DNA of 49,379 nt from an uncultured Eubacteriales bacterium (GTDB taxonomy: Bacteria; Bacillota; Clostridia; Oscillospirales; CAG-272): positions 1 through 49,379 of the forward strand of contig CAKRNO010000010.1 in NCBI GenBank assembly GCA_934371135.1. Reading direction: 5' to 3'. The translations under genes were made by a program, and so were the position numbers. This document shows positions 16,770 to 23,853 of the stretch, one piece after another (the first letter of the stretch is position 1; the number at the start of each line of letters is the position of its first letter). The notes under the pieces were generated by a model. The model was given only the letters and a program-made list of their open reading frames with translations, made no database searches and was not told where the DNA came from.

Positions 16770-17372
16770 ATGAGAGAAAAGAACCCTGAAACGGCGGCGC
16801 GCATACGCCGCTGTATCGACCGATACTGCATGGACACCGGCGCGGCGCCCTCCATCCGCACGATCGCCGACGCGACGGGTATCCCCCGCCCGACGGTACA
16901 GCGCTACCTCGTGGCGCTCGGTGCGGCAGGCGAGATCTCGTATGAGGGCGGGAGGATCACCACCGACGCGACGGAAAAATTCGCCGGAGAGCAGGTGACG
17001 GTCGCCCTGCTCGGTGAGGTCGCCTGCGGGCTCCCCAATTATGCGGAGGAGCACATCGAGACTTACCTGCGTCTGCCGCGCGCCCTCGTGGGGAGCGGCA
17101 ACTGTTACCTGCTCCGCGCACGGGGAGAATCCATGATCGACGCGGGCATTGCCCCCGGAGACCTGGTTCTTGTGCGCGAGAGCGCCACGGCGCTCCCCGG
17201 GCAGATCGCGGTCGTCCTCGTCGGGGAGGAGGCGACCCTCAAGCGCTATTACCCGGAGCCGGACAAAAAACGCATCCGTCTCCACCCCGAAAACCGGGAG
17301 ATGCACGATATTTATGTCTCTCACGCGGTGATCCAGGGGGTCGCCGTCAAGGTGATCAAGGAGCTCGTATGA
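16770..17372 (+). CDS. lexA: LexA-type SOS repressor
   Basis: A 200-residue repressor with an N-terminal winged helix (PSIRTIADATGIPRPTVQRY, residues 27-46) and a C-terminal S24 self-cleaving peptidase domain. Catalytic Ser121 lies in ARGESMIDAG and catalytic Lys158 in EEATLKRYY; the scissile bond is probably Cys86-Gly87 in EVACGLP (usually Ala-Gly in E. coli). RecA-stimulated self-cleavage would derepress the operon. The ATG at 16770 follows AAAGGAG. The stop overlaps the next start by four bases (ATGA), so LexA is translated together with the small protein and DinB. The recognition helix differs from Bacillus LexA, consistent with a different operator. Confidence 0.92.
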   Translation: MREKNPETAARIRRCIDRYCMDTGAAPSIRTIADATGIPRPTVQRYLVALGAAGEISYEGGRITTDATEKFAGEQVTVALLGEVACGLPNYAEEHIETYLRLPRALVGSGNCYLLRARGESMIDAGIAPGDLVLVRESATALPGQIAVVLVGEEATLKRYYPEPDKKRIRLHPENREMHDIYVSHAVIQGVAVKVIKELV

Positions 17373-17626
17373 AAACCTATCGTCGGATGCCGCTCGCCGT
17401 GGAGGTGCTCTTTACCTGCGAGGGGCGGCTGCTGCCGCGCCGTCTGCACTTCGGCGGCGAAGCCTATGAGATCGAGCGGGTCATCTCGCACCGCTGCTTC
17501 TGCCCGCAGACGGTCGCCTGCATCGCGCCTATTGAATTCACGGTGGAGATCGCGGGGGCGCACAAGAAAATCTACTACGAACCGGATACCGGCTGCTGGT
17601 TCTCCGTCAAGGAGTACAGCGCATGA
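17369..17626 (+). CDS. Small 85-residue protein between lexA and dinB
   Basis: An 85-residue protein with no signal peptide or membrane segment. It looks like a small all-beta domain: RRLHFGGEAYEIERVIS near the middle and KKIYYEPDTGCWFSVKEY at the end. This pattern resembles the small domain (DUF6504-like) found beside or fused to Y-family polymerases in Actinobacteria, though this is my inference. It overlaps lexA and dinB by four bases on each side (ATGA), so all three proteins are made together. A role as accessory factor of the translesion polymerase is the natural guess; no function is established from sequence. Confidence 0.8.
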   Translation: MKTYRRMPLAVEVLFTCEGRLLPRRLHFGGEAYEIERVISHRCFCPQTVACIAPIEFTVEIAGAHKKIYYEPDTGCWFSVKEYSA

Positions 17627-18909
17627 CACCCTCGCATGACCGCGTCATCCTGCACGCGGATCTGAACTGCTTTTACGCGTCGGTCGAGACGGTCCTGCAC
17701 CCGGAATACCGCGGGCGCCCCATCGCCGTCTGCGGCTCCCGTGAGGATCGGCACGGGATCGTCCTCGCAAAATCCGAGCTGGCGAAACGCGCGGGCGTCA
17801 GGACCGGCATGACCAACGGCGCCGCCGCGGCGCTCTGCCCCGGGCTCATCATCGTCCCGCCGCACTATGCCATGTACGAGAAGTTCTCGCGGCTCGCGAA
17901 GAAGATCTACGGGCGCTATACCAACCTCGTGGAGCCCTTCGGTCCGGATGAGAACTGGCTGGACATGACCGCCGGAATGGCGGCGTTCGAGAGCCCCTTT
18001 GCCCTCGCGGAGGAGATCCGCACGACCGTCTCCCGGGAGCTCGGGCTGACCGTCTCGGTCGGCGTCTCCTTCAACAAGGTCTTCGCCAAGCTCGCCTCGG
18101 ATATGAAAAAGCCGGACGCCGTCACGATGATCACGCGGGAGAATTGCCGCACGCTCGTCTGGTCGCAGCCGGTGGAAAATCTCCTGTTCGTCGGGCGTGC
18201 CACGGCAGAAAAGCTGCACCGCTTCTCTCTCCACACGATCGGAGACCTCGCCGGGGCGGACACCGCCTTTCTCAAAACGCTCCTCGGCAAAAGCGGTGTC
18301 ATGCTCCAGCAGTTCGCCCTTGGCAACGATACCTCGCGCGTCATGGACATCTCGGAGACCGTCGCACCGCAGAGCGTCGGTCACGGCGTCACCTGCAACG
18401 CGGATGTGACGGACGACGAGGAGGTGTTCCGCATCTTTCTGGAGCTGACCCAGGATATCGGACGCACCTTGCGGGCGGGCGGTTACTTTGCGCGGGGGCT
18501 CCAGATCTGCGTCCGCGACCGCACCCTCACCGATAAGCAATTCGACGCGCTGCTGCCCGAACGCACGCAGAGCGGCAAATGCCTCGCGGAGGCGGCTTTC
18601 CGGCTCTACCGGGCAGAGTATCGCCGAGAGCATCCGGTACGCGCACTGACCGTGCGCGCGACGCGTCTGTCCCGTGGGCGCGAGGGCGAGCAATACGACT
18701 TTTTCTACGACACCGCGCGGGCAGAGCGGCGGGCGGAGCTGGAATGTGCCATGGACGATATTACGGCGCGCTTCGGGCGTGGTGCCATCTACCCCGCCGC
18801 CATCCTGCTCAACGAAAAAACGCGTGCCCTCCACCCCTCGGCACCGACCCTGCCCTACCCCTATCTCGCCGCCGGGCGGGAGCCCAAGGACCGCACCGCC
18901 GGGGAGTAA
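17623..18909 (+). CDS. dinB: Y-family DNA polymerase (DinB/Pol IV type)
   Basis: A 428-residue translesion polymerase. The palm motif ADLNCFYASVE (Asp13) and the second acidic site in PDENWLDMT are present, together with VSFNKVFAKLASDMKKP, the helix-hairpin-helix region (LHTIGDLAG) and a C-terminal little-finger domain from about residue 240. The classic motif reads DLNCFYAS rather than DMDAFFAS, a variant seen in clostridial homologues. I see no clear clamp-binding QxxLF motif at the C-terminus. It is the last gene of the lexA operon and so should be induced by DNA damage. It might be specialised rather than a general Pol IV. Confidence 0.9.
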   Translation: MTPSHDRVILHADLNCFYASVETVLHPEYRGRPIAVCGSREDRHGIVLAKSELAKRAGVRTGMTNGAAAALCPGLIIVPPHYAMYEKFSRLAKKIYGRYTNLVEPFGPDENWLDMTAGMAAFESPFALAEEIRTTVSRELGLTVSVGVSFNKVFAKLASDMKKPDAVTMITRENCRTLVWSQPVENLLFVGRATAEKLHRFSLHTIGDLAGADTAFLKTLLGKSGVMLQQFALGNDTSRVMDISETVAPQSVGHGVTCNADVTDDEEVFRIFLELTQDIGRTLRAGGYFARGLQICVRDRTLTDKQFDALLPERTQSGKCLAEAAFRLYRAEYRREHPVRALTVRATRLSRGREGEQYDFFYDTARAERRAELECAMDDITARFGRGAIYPAAILLNEKTRALHPSAPTLPYPYLAAGREPKDRTAGE

Positions 18910-18976
18910 GGTGAAGGGGAACATTTCCTGCACCGCATCGCAAAAGCCAATCGGGAGAACGGGGCGCGTTTAAAGC

Positions 18977-19017
18977 AAAAAGACCGGGAGGAGCCGCAAA
19001 TGCGGCTCCTCCCGGTC
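18977..19017 (-). terminator. Long GGAGGAGCCG-type hairpin with T-run on the minus strand
   Basis: A perfect 16-bp stem (18982-18997 with 19002-19017) and a 4-base loop, followed on the minus strand by GTCTTTTT. A close relative is at 46260-46293. It may back up the terminator at 19095 for the small membrane-protein gene and also slow transcription out of dinB. Confidence 0.75.
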
Positions 19018-19094
19018 AGTCAGAAAAAAGCAACCGTTGCAGAGCATAAAAGAAAAAGTACCCCGGTACGAGAGCGAAAGGCTTTCAATCCAAA

Positions 19095-19124
19095 AGTAAA
19101 AGCACCGCCGTGCGGCGGTGCTTT
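19095..19124 (-). terminator. Terminator of the small membrane-protein gene
   Basis: A 12-bp stem AAAGCACCGCCG/CGGCGGTGCTTT with a 2-base central spacer, followed on the minus strand by a T-rich tract. Confidence 0.8.
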
Positions 19125-19130
19125 CCGGGC

Positions 19131-19352
19131 TCAAATGTTGAGCAGGCGCATGATCCTGTGGCTGGTAGCCATGCAGATGATGTCGAGAATCCAGATGATG
19201 TTCCAGCCCAAGAGCAGGCGGAGGATACCGGCAACAAACTTACCCTCGGTGAAGCGCGTCACAACACCGCAGATCAGAGAAGTGATCGGAATAATTGCCA
19301 GAATCAGACTGACGATCCAAGAGAGCCCAAAGTAATCGGATTTATTAGCCAT
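19131..19352 (-). CDS. Small two-segment membrane protein, 73 residues
   Basis: A 73-residue protein with two hydrophobic segments, about residues 9-30 (GLSWIVSLILAIIPITSLIC) and 40-62 (VAGILRLLLGWNIIWILDII), separated by a short loop TRFTEGKF. The layout recalls small TM2/Pmp3-like or superinfection-type membrane proteins, but I do not recognise a family with confidence. It has a near-perfect promoter, a GAGAGGAG site before the ATG and its own terminator, so it is very likely expressed. Base usage is less GC-rich than in its neighbours. Confidence 0.8.
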   Translation of the reverse strand: MANKSDYFGLSWIVSLILAIIPITSLICGVVTRFTEGKFVAGILRLLLGWNIIWILDIICMATSHRIMRLLNI

Positions 19353-19384
19353 CGTGTAATCTCCTCTCGTAATATTCTATGTTC

Positions 19385-19413
19385 ATTGTAGCATAGCAGA
19401 ACTACGATGTCAA
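19385..19413 (-). promoter_or_regulatory. Promoter of the small membrane-protein gene
   Basis: On the minus strand TTGACA (19413-19408), a 17-bp spacer and TACAAT (19390-19385). Confidence 0.9.
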
Positions 19414-19436
19414 TAAATTTGTCGCGCAAAATCGAC

Positions 19437-19476
19437 AAAAAATACCCTCTCTGTGCCAAAATACACAGAGAGGGTA
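19437..19476 (-). terminator. Terminator of the ECF S-component gene
   Basis: A perfect 13-bp stem TACCCTCTCTGTG/CACAGAGAGGGTA (19443-19455 with 19464-19476), followed on the minus strand by six T. Confidence 0.92.
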
Positions 19477-19483
19477 AGCAAAA

Positions 19484-20263
19484 TCAGTCAAGGGAGTTTT
19501 TTCTTTCCTCATCGTCCGCTGCGGCATCGGCTTCAGGGGCGTCCGGTGACTGCCCCGCACCGGGTGCGGCGGCGCCGTAGGGGTCCCGGTCCGGCTCACC
19601 GTCGGTCACTGCTACGGGGCGCTCCTCCCCTCTCGCAGGGAGAACCGCCGCGCGGGACGCCGAATAGTGGGCGTGCACAACGGCAATGATGCGGGCGATG
19701 GCGGGGCACAGGACCGCGTTCAGGGCAAACTCGATCAGGAAATTCACACCGATGAAAGCCGTAATGATATATGCGACGACGTTCCCCGTAATATAATCGG
19801 CACAAACCGTCGCGATCGCATCCCGGAAGAACAGCGCCATCATCACGAAAAAGATCCCCGTGTTGACGACCGGGGCAGCCAGCGCCGCGAGCGTAACGCC
19901 GATGTTCGGGTGGCGCGCGCGCAGTACCCGGTAAAGCAGCCCCGCGACTGCCCCGGCAGCGACCGTCTTACCGAAGCAGGTCAGGATATAGAGCACCGGC
20001 GAGGACTGGAACAGAAAGAGCAGCACCGGGCTCGAGAACGAAGCGATAAAATTCACGAGCCCGAGCACAAAGCCGAGGATGGCGCCGCCCGAGGCGCCGA
20101 AAAGCGCCGCGCCGATCACAACCGGGACCAACGACAATGTGATTGTCACAGGGCCTATCGTCATGACGGAGCACAGCAGCTGCAGAACGATTGTAAGGGC
20201 GACCAAAACGGCAAATTGCACGATTTTCAGGGTACGATCGGGAGTTATCTTAATTTTTCCCAT
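19484..20263 (-). CDS. ECF transporter S component (substrate unknown)
   Basis: A 259-residue integral membrane protein. About 190 residues form six membrane segments with the ECF S-component layout: an N-terminal helix starting KIVQFAVLVALTIVLQLL, then small-residue-rich helices (VPVVIGAALFGASGGAILG, FVLGLVNFIASF). S components bind a vitamin or precursor and associate with a shared energising module, which is not in the window. The last ~50 residues are an acidic, Ala/Pro/Asp-rich tail (GEPDRDPYGAAAPGAGQ) not usual for the family. Substrate cannot be read from sequence. GGAGG precedes the ATG. Confidence 0.85.
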   Translation of the reverse strand: MGKIKITPDRTLKIVQFAVLVALTIVLQLLCSVMTIGPVTITLSLVPVVIGAALFGASGGAILGFVLGLVNFIASFSSPVLLFLFQSSPVLYILTCFGKTVAAGAVAGLLYRVLRARHPNIGVTLAALAAPVVNTGIFFVMMALFFRDAIATVCADYITGNVVAYIITAFIGVNFLIEFALNAVLCPAIARIIAVVHAHYSASRAAVLPARGEERPVAVTDGEPDRDPYGAAAPGAGQSPDAPEADAAADDEERKNSLD

Positions 20264-20290
20264 GCGCGGGAACCTCCAGTGTTTTTTTCT

Positions 20291-20319
20291 ATTGTACTAT
20301 GAAACGATCCGTTTCGCAA
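20291..20319 (-). promoter_or_regulatory. Promoter of the ECF S-component gene
   Basis: On the minus strand TTGCGA (20319-20314), a 17-bp spacer and TACAAT (20296-20291). Confidence 0.75.
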
Positions 20320-20324
20320 CGGAT
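20301..20324. promoter_or_regulatory. Two overlapping perfect dyads over the -35 box, candidate operator
   Basis: GAAACG-ATC-CGTTTC (20301-20315) and ATCCGTT-TCGC-AACGGAT (20307-20324) overlap each other and cover the -35 box and the adjoining spacer of the ECF gene promoter. Such a placement fits a repressor that competes with RNA polymerase. Confidence 0.55.
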
Positions 20325-20416
20325 AAAATGCAGATTTTGCCCAAAACGCCCGGGGCGCTTTGCACAAAAGCCACAAAGGGCACTTCCCTGCCCCTATATC
20401 TTAGCCACAAGACATG

Positions 20417-20448
20417 AAAAACACGCGGGTATCGCACCGCGTGTTTTT
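20417..20448 (-). terminator. Terminator of the pduL-scaffold-GGGtGRT operon
   Basis: A 12-bp stem AAAAACACGCGG/CCGCGTGTTTTT with an 8-base loop; the stem itself supplies the T-run on the minus strand. Confidence 0.85.
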
Positions 20449-20466
20449 CTGCCCGTCCGGGGAAAA

Positions 20467-21468
20467 TTATTTCTTGAAGCTTTCCTCGACGGCGACGGCG
20501 ACAGCAACGGTCGCGCCGACCATCGGGTTGTTACCCATACCGATAAGACCCATCATCTCCACATGTGCAGGAACGGAGGAAGAACCGGCGAACTGCGCAT
20601 CGGAGTGCATACGACCCATGGTATCGGTCATGCCGTAGCTGGACGGACCGGCTGCCATGTTATCGGGATGGAGCGTACGACCCGTACCACCGCCGGAAGC
20701 GACGGAGAAGTACTTGACGCCGTTCTCCACGCACCATTTCTTATAGGTGCCGGCAACGGGATGCTGGAAGCGGGTCGGGTTGGTCGAGTTACCGGTGATG
20801 GAAACGCCGACGTTCTCGAGCTTCATGATCGCAACGCCCTCCGGCACGTTGTCGGCGCCGTAGCACTTGACAGCCGCGCGGGGGCCGTTCGAATACGGAA
20901 CCTCTTTCGTCACCTTGACCGTCTCGGTGTACGGATCGAACACCGTCTCGCAGTAGGTGAAGCCGTTGATACGGGAGATGATGAATGCAGCGTCTTTGCC
21001 AAGACCGTTCAGGATAACGCGCAGGGGCTTTTTACGCACCTTGTTCGCGTTCAGCGCGATTTTGATGGCGCCCTCGGCGGCAGCGAAGGACTCGTGACCG
21101 GCGAGGAAGCAGAAGCACTCGGTCTCCTCGGAGAGCAGCATCTTACCGAGGTTACCGTGCCCGAGACCGACCTTACGGTTCTCGGCGACGGAGCCGGGGA
21201 TGCAGAAGCTCTGGAGCCCGATGCCGATCGCCGCGGCGGCGTCCGCCGCCTTGGTGCAGCCCGACTTGATCGCGATGGCGGCACCGACGGTGTACGCCCA
21301 GATCGCATTCTCAAAGCAAATCGGCTGGGTGGAGCGGACGATGTTATCCACATCGATGCCCTTTGCGAGGGTGATCTCACGGCACTCATCGATGGAAGAA
21401 ATGCCGTATTCTTTCAGAGCGGCGAGGATCTTCGCCTCGCGTCTCTCGTAACCTTCAAAAGTTGCCAT
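20467..21468 (-). CDS. GGGtGRT family protein
   Basis: A 333-residue protein of the GGGtGRT family, named for the motif seen here as ASGGGTGRTLHP. The family is known in anaerobes, is regularly encoded next to a NifU/IscU-like scaffold, and has no established function. There is no signal peptide or clear membrane segment. Conserved cysteines are scattered (CFCFLAGHES, GFTYCETVF, KKWCVENG). The ATG at 21468 follows AAGGAGGG. It is the last gene of a three-gene operon, 14 bp after the scaffold gene. A link to iron-sulfur metabolism is inferred from context only. Confidence 0.88.
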   Translation of the reverse strand: MATFEGYERREAKILAALKEYGISSIDECREITLAKGIDVDNIVRSTQPICFENAIWAYTVGAAIAIKSGCTKAADAAAAIGIGLQSFCIPGSVAENRKVGLGHGNLGKMLLSEETECFCFLAGHESFAAAEGAIKIALNANKVRKKPLRVILNGLGKDAAFIISRINGFTYCETVFDPYTETVKVTKEVPYSNGPRAAVKCYGADNVPEGVAIMKLENVGVSITGNSTNPTRFQHPVAGTYKKWCVENGVKYFSVASGGGTGRTLHPDNMAAGPSSYGMTDTMGRMHSDAQFAGSSSVPAHVEMMGLIGMGNNPMVGATVAVAVAVEESFKK

Positions 21469-21482
21469 TCGTCACACCCTCC

Positions 21483-22184
21483 TTATTCCTTGCGGGGGTC
21501 AATGTACTTGACCGCTTCTTCAAAACGGCCGTAATGACCCTTGGACTTTTCATACGCTTCGTTCGGCTCCATGCCGCCCTTGATGAGGTCCGTCATCTTC
21601 CCGAGGGAGACGAACTCATAGCCGATCACCTGGTCGTCGGCGTCCAGCGCCATTCTCGTGCAGTAGCCCTCGGTCATCTCGAGGTAGCGAACGCCCTTTT
21701 CCTTGGTGCCGTACATCGTACCGACCATGGAACGGGTGCCCTTACCGAGGTCCTCAAGACCTGCGCCGATGACAAGACCGCCCTCGGAGAACGCGGACTG
21801 GCTGCGGCCGTAAACGATCTGCAGGAACAACTCACGCATCGCAGTATTGATAGCGTCGCAGACAAGGTCGGTGTTCAGTGCCTCCAGCACCGTCTTACCG
21901 GGCAGGATCTCCGCCGCCATAGCGGCAGAATGGGTCATGCCGGAGCAACCGATCGTCTCGATCAGCGCTTCCTCAATCACACCGTTCTTGACATTCAGCG
22001 AGAGCTTGCACGCGCCCTGCTGGGGTGCGCACCAACCCACACCGTGGGTATAGCCGGAAATGTCGGTAATCTGCTTTGCCTCGACCCACTTGCCCTCTTC
22101 AGGGATGGGAGCGGGACCGTGGAGCGGCCCTTTGGCAACCTGCGTCATGCCAGCGACATGACTGCTCATTGCGTATTCACACAT
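21483..22184 (-). CDS. NifU/IscU-like iron-sulfur cluster scaffold protein
   Basis: A 233-residue protein. The central part contains IscU-type features: HGVGWCAPQQGACKLSL and ETIGCSGMTHSAAMAAEI, which parallel the scaffold's cluster-binding region. The C-terminal ~90 residues are an extension absent from classic IscU. It is the known partner of GGGtGRT proteins. The ATG at 22184 is used rather than an upstream TTG, because that TTG lies inside the ribosome binding site (TTGGAGG). It follows pduL by 21 bp and precedes the GGGtGRT gene by 14 bp. Confidence 0.85.
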   Translation of the reverse strand: MCEYAMSSHVAGMTQVAKGPLHGPAPIPEEGKWVEAKQITDISGYTHGVGWCAPQQGACKLSLNVKNGVIEEALIETIGCSGMTHSAAMAAEILPGKTVLEALNTDLVCDAINTAMRELFLQIVYGRSQSAFSEGGLVIGAGLEDLGKGTRSMVGTMYGTKEKGVRYLEMTEGYCTRMALDADDQVIGYEFVSLGKMTDLIKGGMEPNEAYEKSKGHYGRFEEAVKYIDPRKE

Positions 22185-22205
22185 GTTTTTATCCTCCAAA
22201 AAAGA

Positions 22206-22769
22206 TTACTGAATGATTTCGCCCTCGGTGACGCCGTAAGCCGCGTTGGACTCATCGGTATCAATGTGCATGGCGAGCGCATACTTGGGGCTGACGCGGA
22301 CGACCACGTCGCCAAAAATCAGGGGGCGGGAGCCGTTGACCTTGACCTTCACGATCTGCTTATCCTTCACGCCGAACGCCTCCGCGTCGGCAGGGGTCAT
22401 ATGTACATGGCGCTTCGCGGCGATGACGCCCTCGGCGAGCGTGATCTCACCTGCGGGCCCCACGAGCTTGCAGGAACCGCTGCCCGCGACATCCCCGCTC
22501 TCGCGGATGGGTGCCGTTACGCCGATGGAGCGCGCGTCGGTGAGCGAGAGCTCCACCTGCGACTCAGGACGGACGGGGCCGAGGATGGAAGCCTTGAGCT
22601 CCCCCTTTGCACCGACGACCGTCAGCTTTTCCTCACACGCGAACTGACCGGGCTGACTTAAATTTTTCTTGGGATGAAGCTGGTAGTTTTCCTGTCCGAA
22701 AAGCGTATCCAGATCTTTTTGCGTCAGATGGATATGCCGGGCAGAAGTTTCAACGATAAACTTTGCCAT
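22206..22769 (-). CDS. pduL: Phosphotransacylase, PduL family
   Basis: A 187-residue zinc-dependent phosphate acyltransferase that interconverts acyl-CoA and acyl phosphate (propanoyl or acetyl). The two histidine clusters of the duplicated PduL barrel are present: ETSARHIHLTQ near the N-terminus and AAKRHVHMTPADAEAFG around residue 125. It lacks the N-terminal encapsulation peptide that targets PduL to microcompartments, and no shell genes are nearby, so it is probably a cytosolic Pta substitute. The ATG at 22769 lies eight bases after AAGGAG. It heads the operon with the iron-sulfur scaffold and GGGtGRT genes. Confidence 0.93.
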   Translation of the reverse strand: MAKFIVETSARHIHLTQKDLDTLFGQENYQLHPKKNLSQPGQFACEEKLTVVGAKGELKASILGPVRPESQVELSLTDARSIGVTAPIRESGDVAGSGSCKLVGPAGEITLAEGVIAAKRHVHMTPADAEAFGVKDKQIVKVKVNGSRPLIFGDVVVRVSPKYALAMHIDTDESNAAYGVTEGEIIQ

Positions 22770-22810
22770 CAAAAAAACTCCTTTTCAAGTTCTTGTCTCA
22801 ACCATCCGCC

Positions 22811-22839
22811 ATTGTAGCACAAAAAAGGTAAAATGTAAA
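22811..22839 (-). promoter_or_regulatory. Promoter of the pduL operon
   Basis: On the minus strand TTTACA (22839-22834), a 17-bp spacer and TACAAT (22816-22811). Confidence 0.75.
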
Positions 22840-22898
22840 TGTAGTAAAGCAAAAAACTTTGACAAAAAATAAGGTAAAAACCAAAGGAGCGACGAAGC

Positions 22899-23636
22899 AT
22901 GAGCGACAAGAAAGAAAAAAACGGGAGCGCGACCGGGACGGAGGAGACGCCCTCCGAAGCACTCGACCGGCTGATTGAGACCGGCAGCAGCTACACGGGC
23001 GACGGCCGCGACCGCTTTTACTGCATCACCGTGATCGGACAGATCGAGGGGCATTACGTCCTCGACAACACACAGAAAACCACAAAATACGATCATCTCA
23101 TCCCCCTGCTCGTGGGGCTCGAAGAATCCGAAAAGGTAGACGGGGTGCTCTTTGTACTGAATACCATGGGAGGCGACGTGGAGGCAGGGCTCGCCATCGC
23201 GGAGCTCATCGCCTCCATGACGAAGCCGACCGTCTCCATCGTCCTCGGCGGGGGGCACTCCATCGGCGTGCCGCTCGCCGTCGCTGCGAAGACCTCGCTG
23301 ATCGTCCCCTCGGCAACGATGACCATTCACCCCGTCCGCACGAGCGGTACGGTCATCAACGCCCCACAGACCTACCACTACCTCTCGGATATGCAAAAAC
23401 GGATTGTACGATTCGTCACCGAGCACTCGCACATTACGGAAAGCAAGCTTAACGAGCTCATGAACAGCACCAAAGACCTTACAAACGACATCGGCTCTGT
23501 TGTCGATGGAGAAACTGCTGTTTCCTGCGGTTTAATTGATAAAATCGGCGGAATTGCCGAGGCGCTCGCAACGCTACGAGAGGCTTGTTACGGGAAAGGT
23601 AACTTGCCATGTGGCAACAATTCTTCCACTTCGTGA
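22899..23636 (+). CDS. tepA: TepA/YmfB-type ClpP-class serine protease
   Basis: A 245-residue cytoplasmic ClpP-fold protease. The catalytic Ser lies in LGGGHSIGVPLAVAA and the His in MTIHPVRTSG, as in translocation-enhancing protein TepA. The N-terminal ~30 residues are charged linker (DKKEKNGSATGTEE). TepA of Bacillus degrades signal peptides and small spore proteins and sits beside ftsK/spoIIIE; here it is alone. AAAGGAG precedes the ATG. The last ~15 residues (YGKGNLPCGNNSSTS) do not look like a typical family end and overlap a small reading frame in another phase. Confidence 0.88.
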   Translation: MSDKKEKNGSATGTEETPSEALDRLIETGSSYTGDGRDRFYCITVIGQIEGHYVLDNTQKTTKYDHLIPLLVGLEESEKVDGVLFVLNTMGGDVEAGLAIAELIASMTKPTVSIVLGGGHSIGVPLAVAAKTSLIVPSATMTIHPVRTSGTVINAPQTYHYLSDMQKRIVRFVTEHSHITESKLNELMNSTKDLTNDIGSVVDGETAVSCGLIDKIGGIAEALATLREACYGKGNLPCGNNSSTS

Positions 23637-23707
23637 GCGGCAACTGGCGTGCGCTTTTGGCATCGCTCGCCTACCGTTTCCGCGCCGCCGGCAAGCGGCG
23701 GCGCTGA
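23609..23707 (+). CDS. Possible 32-residue amphipathic microprotein overlapping the tepA end
   Basis: ATG at 23609 opens a frame of 32 residues ending at 23707. The product is aromatic-rich and then strongly basic (MWQQFFHFVSGNWRALLASL then an Arg/Lys-rich tail), which would form an amphipathic, membrane-binding helix. AAAGGTAAC lies at a reasonable distance upstream. It overlaps the last 28 bp of tepA. A chance frame cannot be excluded: it is short and no homologue is known to me. A terminator follows at 23781. Confidence 0.3.
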   Translation: MWQQFFHFVSGNWRALLASLAYRFRAAGKRRR

Positions 23708-23780
23708 CGCGGGCGGTGTCACTGCCGTGTACCCGCGGAGGGAAAACTGCCCGCCCGTCTCTGCACAAAATACAAAGCGA

Positions 23781-23806
23781 AAAGGCGCCCCATGGGGCGC
23801 CTTTTT
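23781..23806. terminator. Bidirectional terminator between tepA and the XRE regulator
   Basis: A perfect 11-bp stem AAAGGCGCCCC/GGGGCGCCTTT with AT at the centre, followed by T-runs on both strands. Confidence 0.88.
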
Positions 23807-23853
23807 CCGGCTCCCGGGGAGCCGCTATTCTGCACTTGCGACTGTTTTACGCT

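Noticed and set aside
22185..22199. TTG at 22199 as start of the iron-sulfur scaffold
   Set aside because: It is part of the TTGGAGG ribosome binding site; the ATG at 22184 is correctly spaced.
22859..22898. TTGACA at 22859-22864 as the tepA promoter
   Set aside because: No -10 box lies at a fitting distance, and the ribosome binding site begins only 10 bp downstream of where it would have to be.
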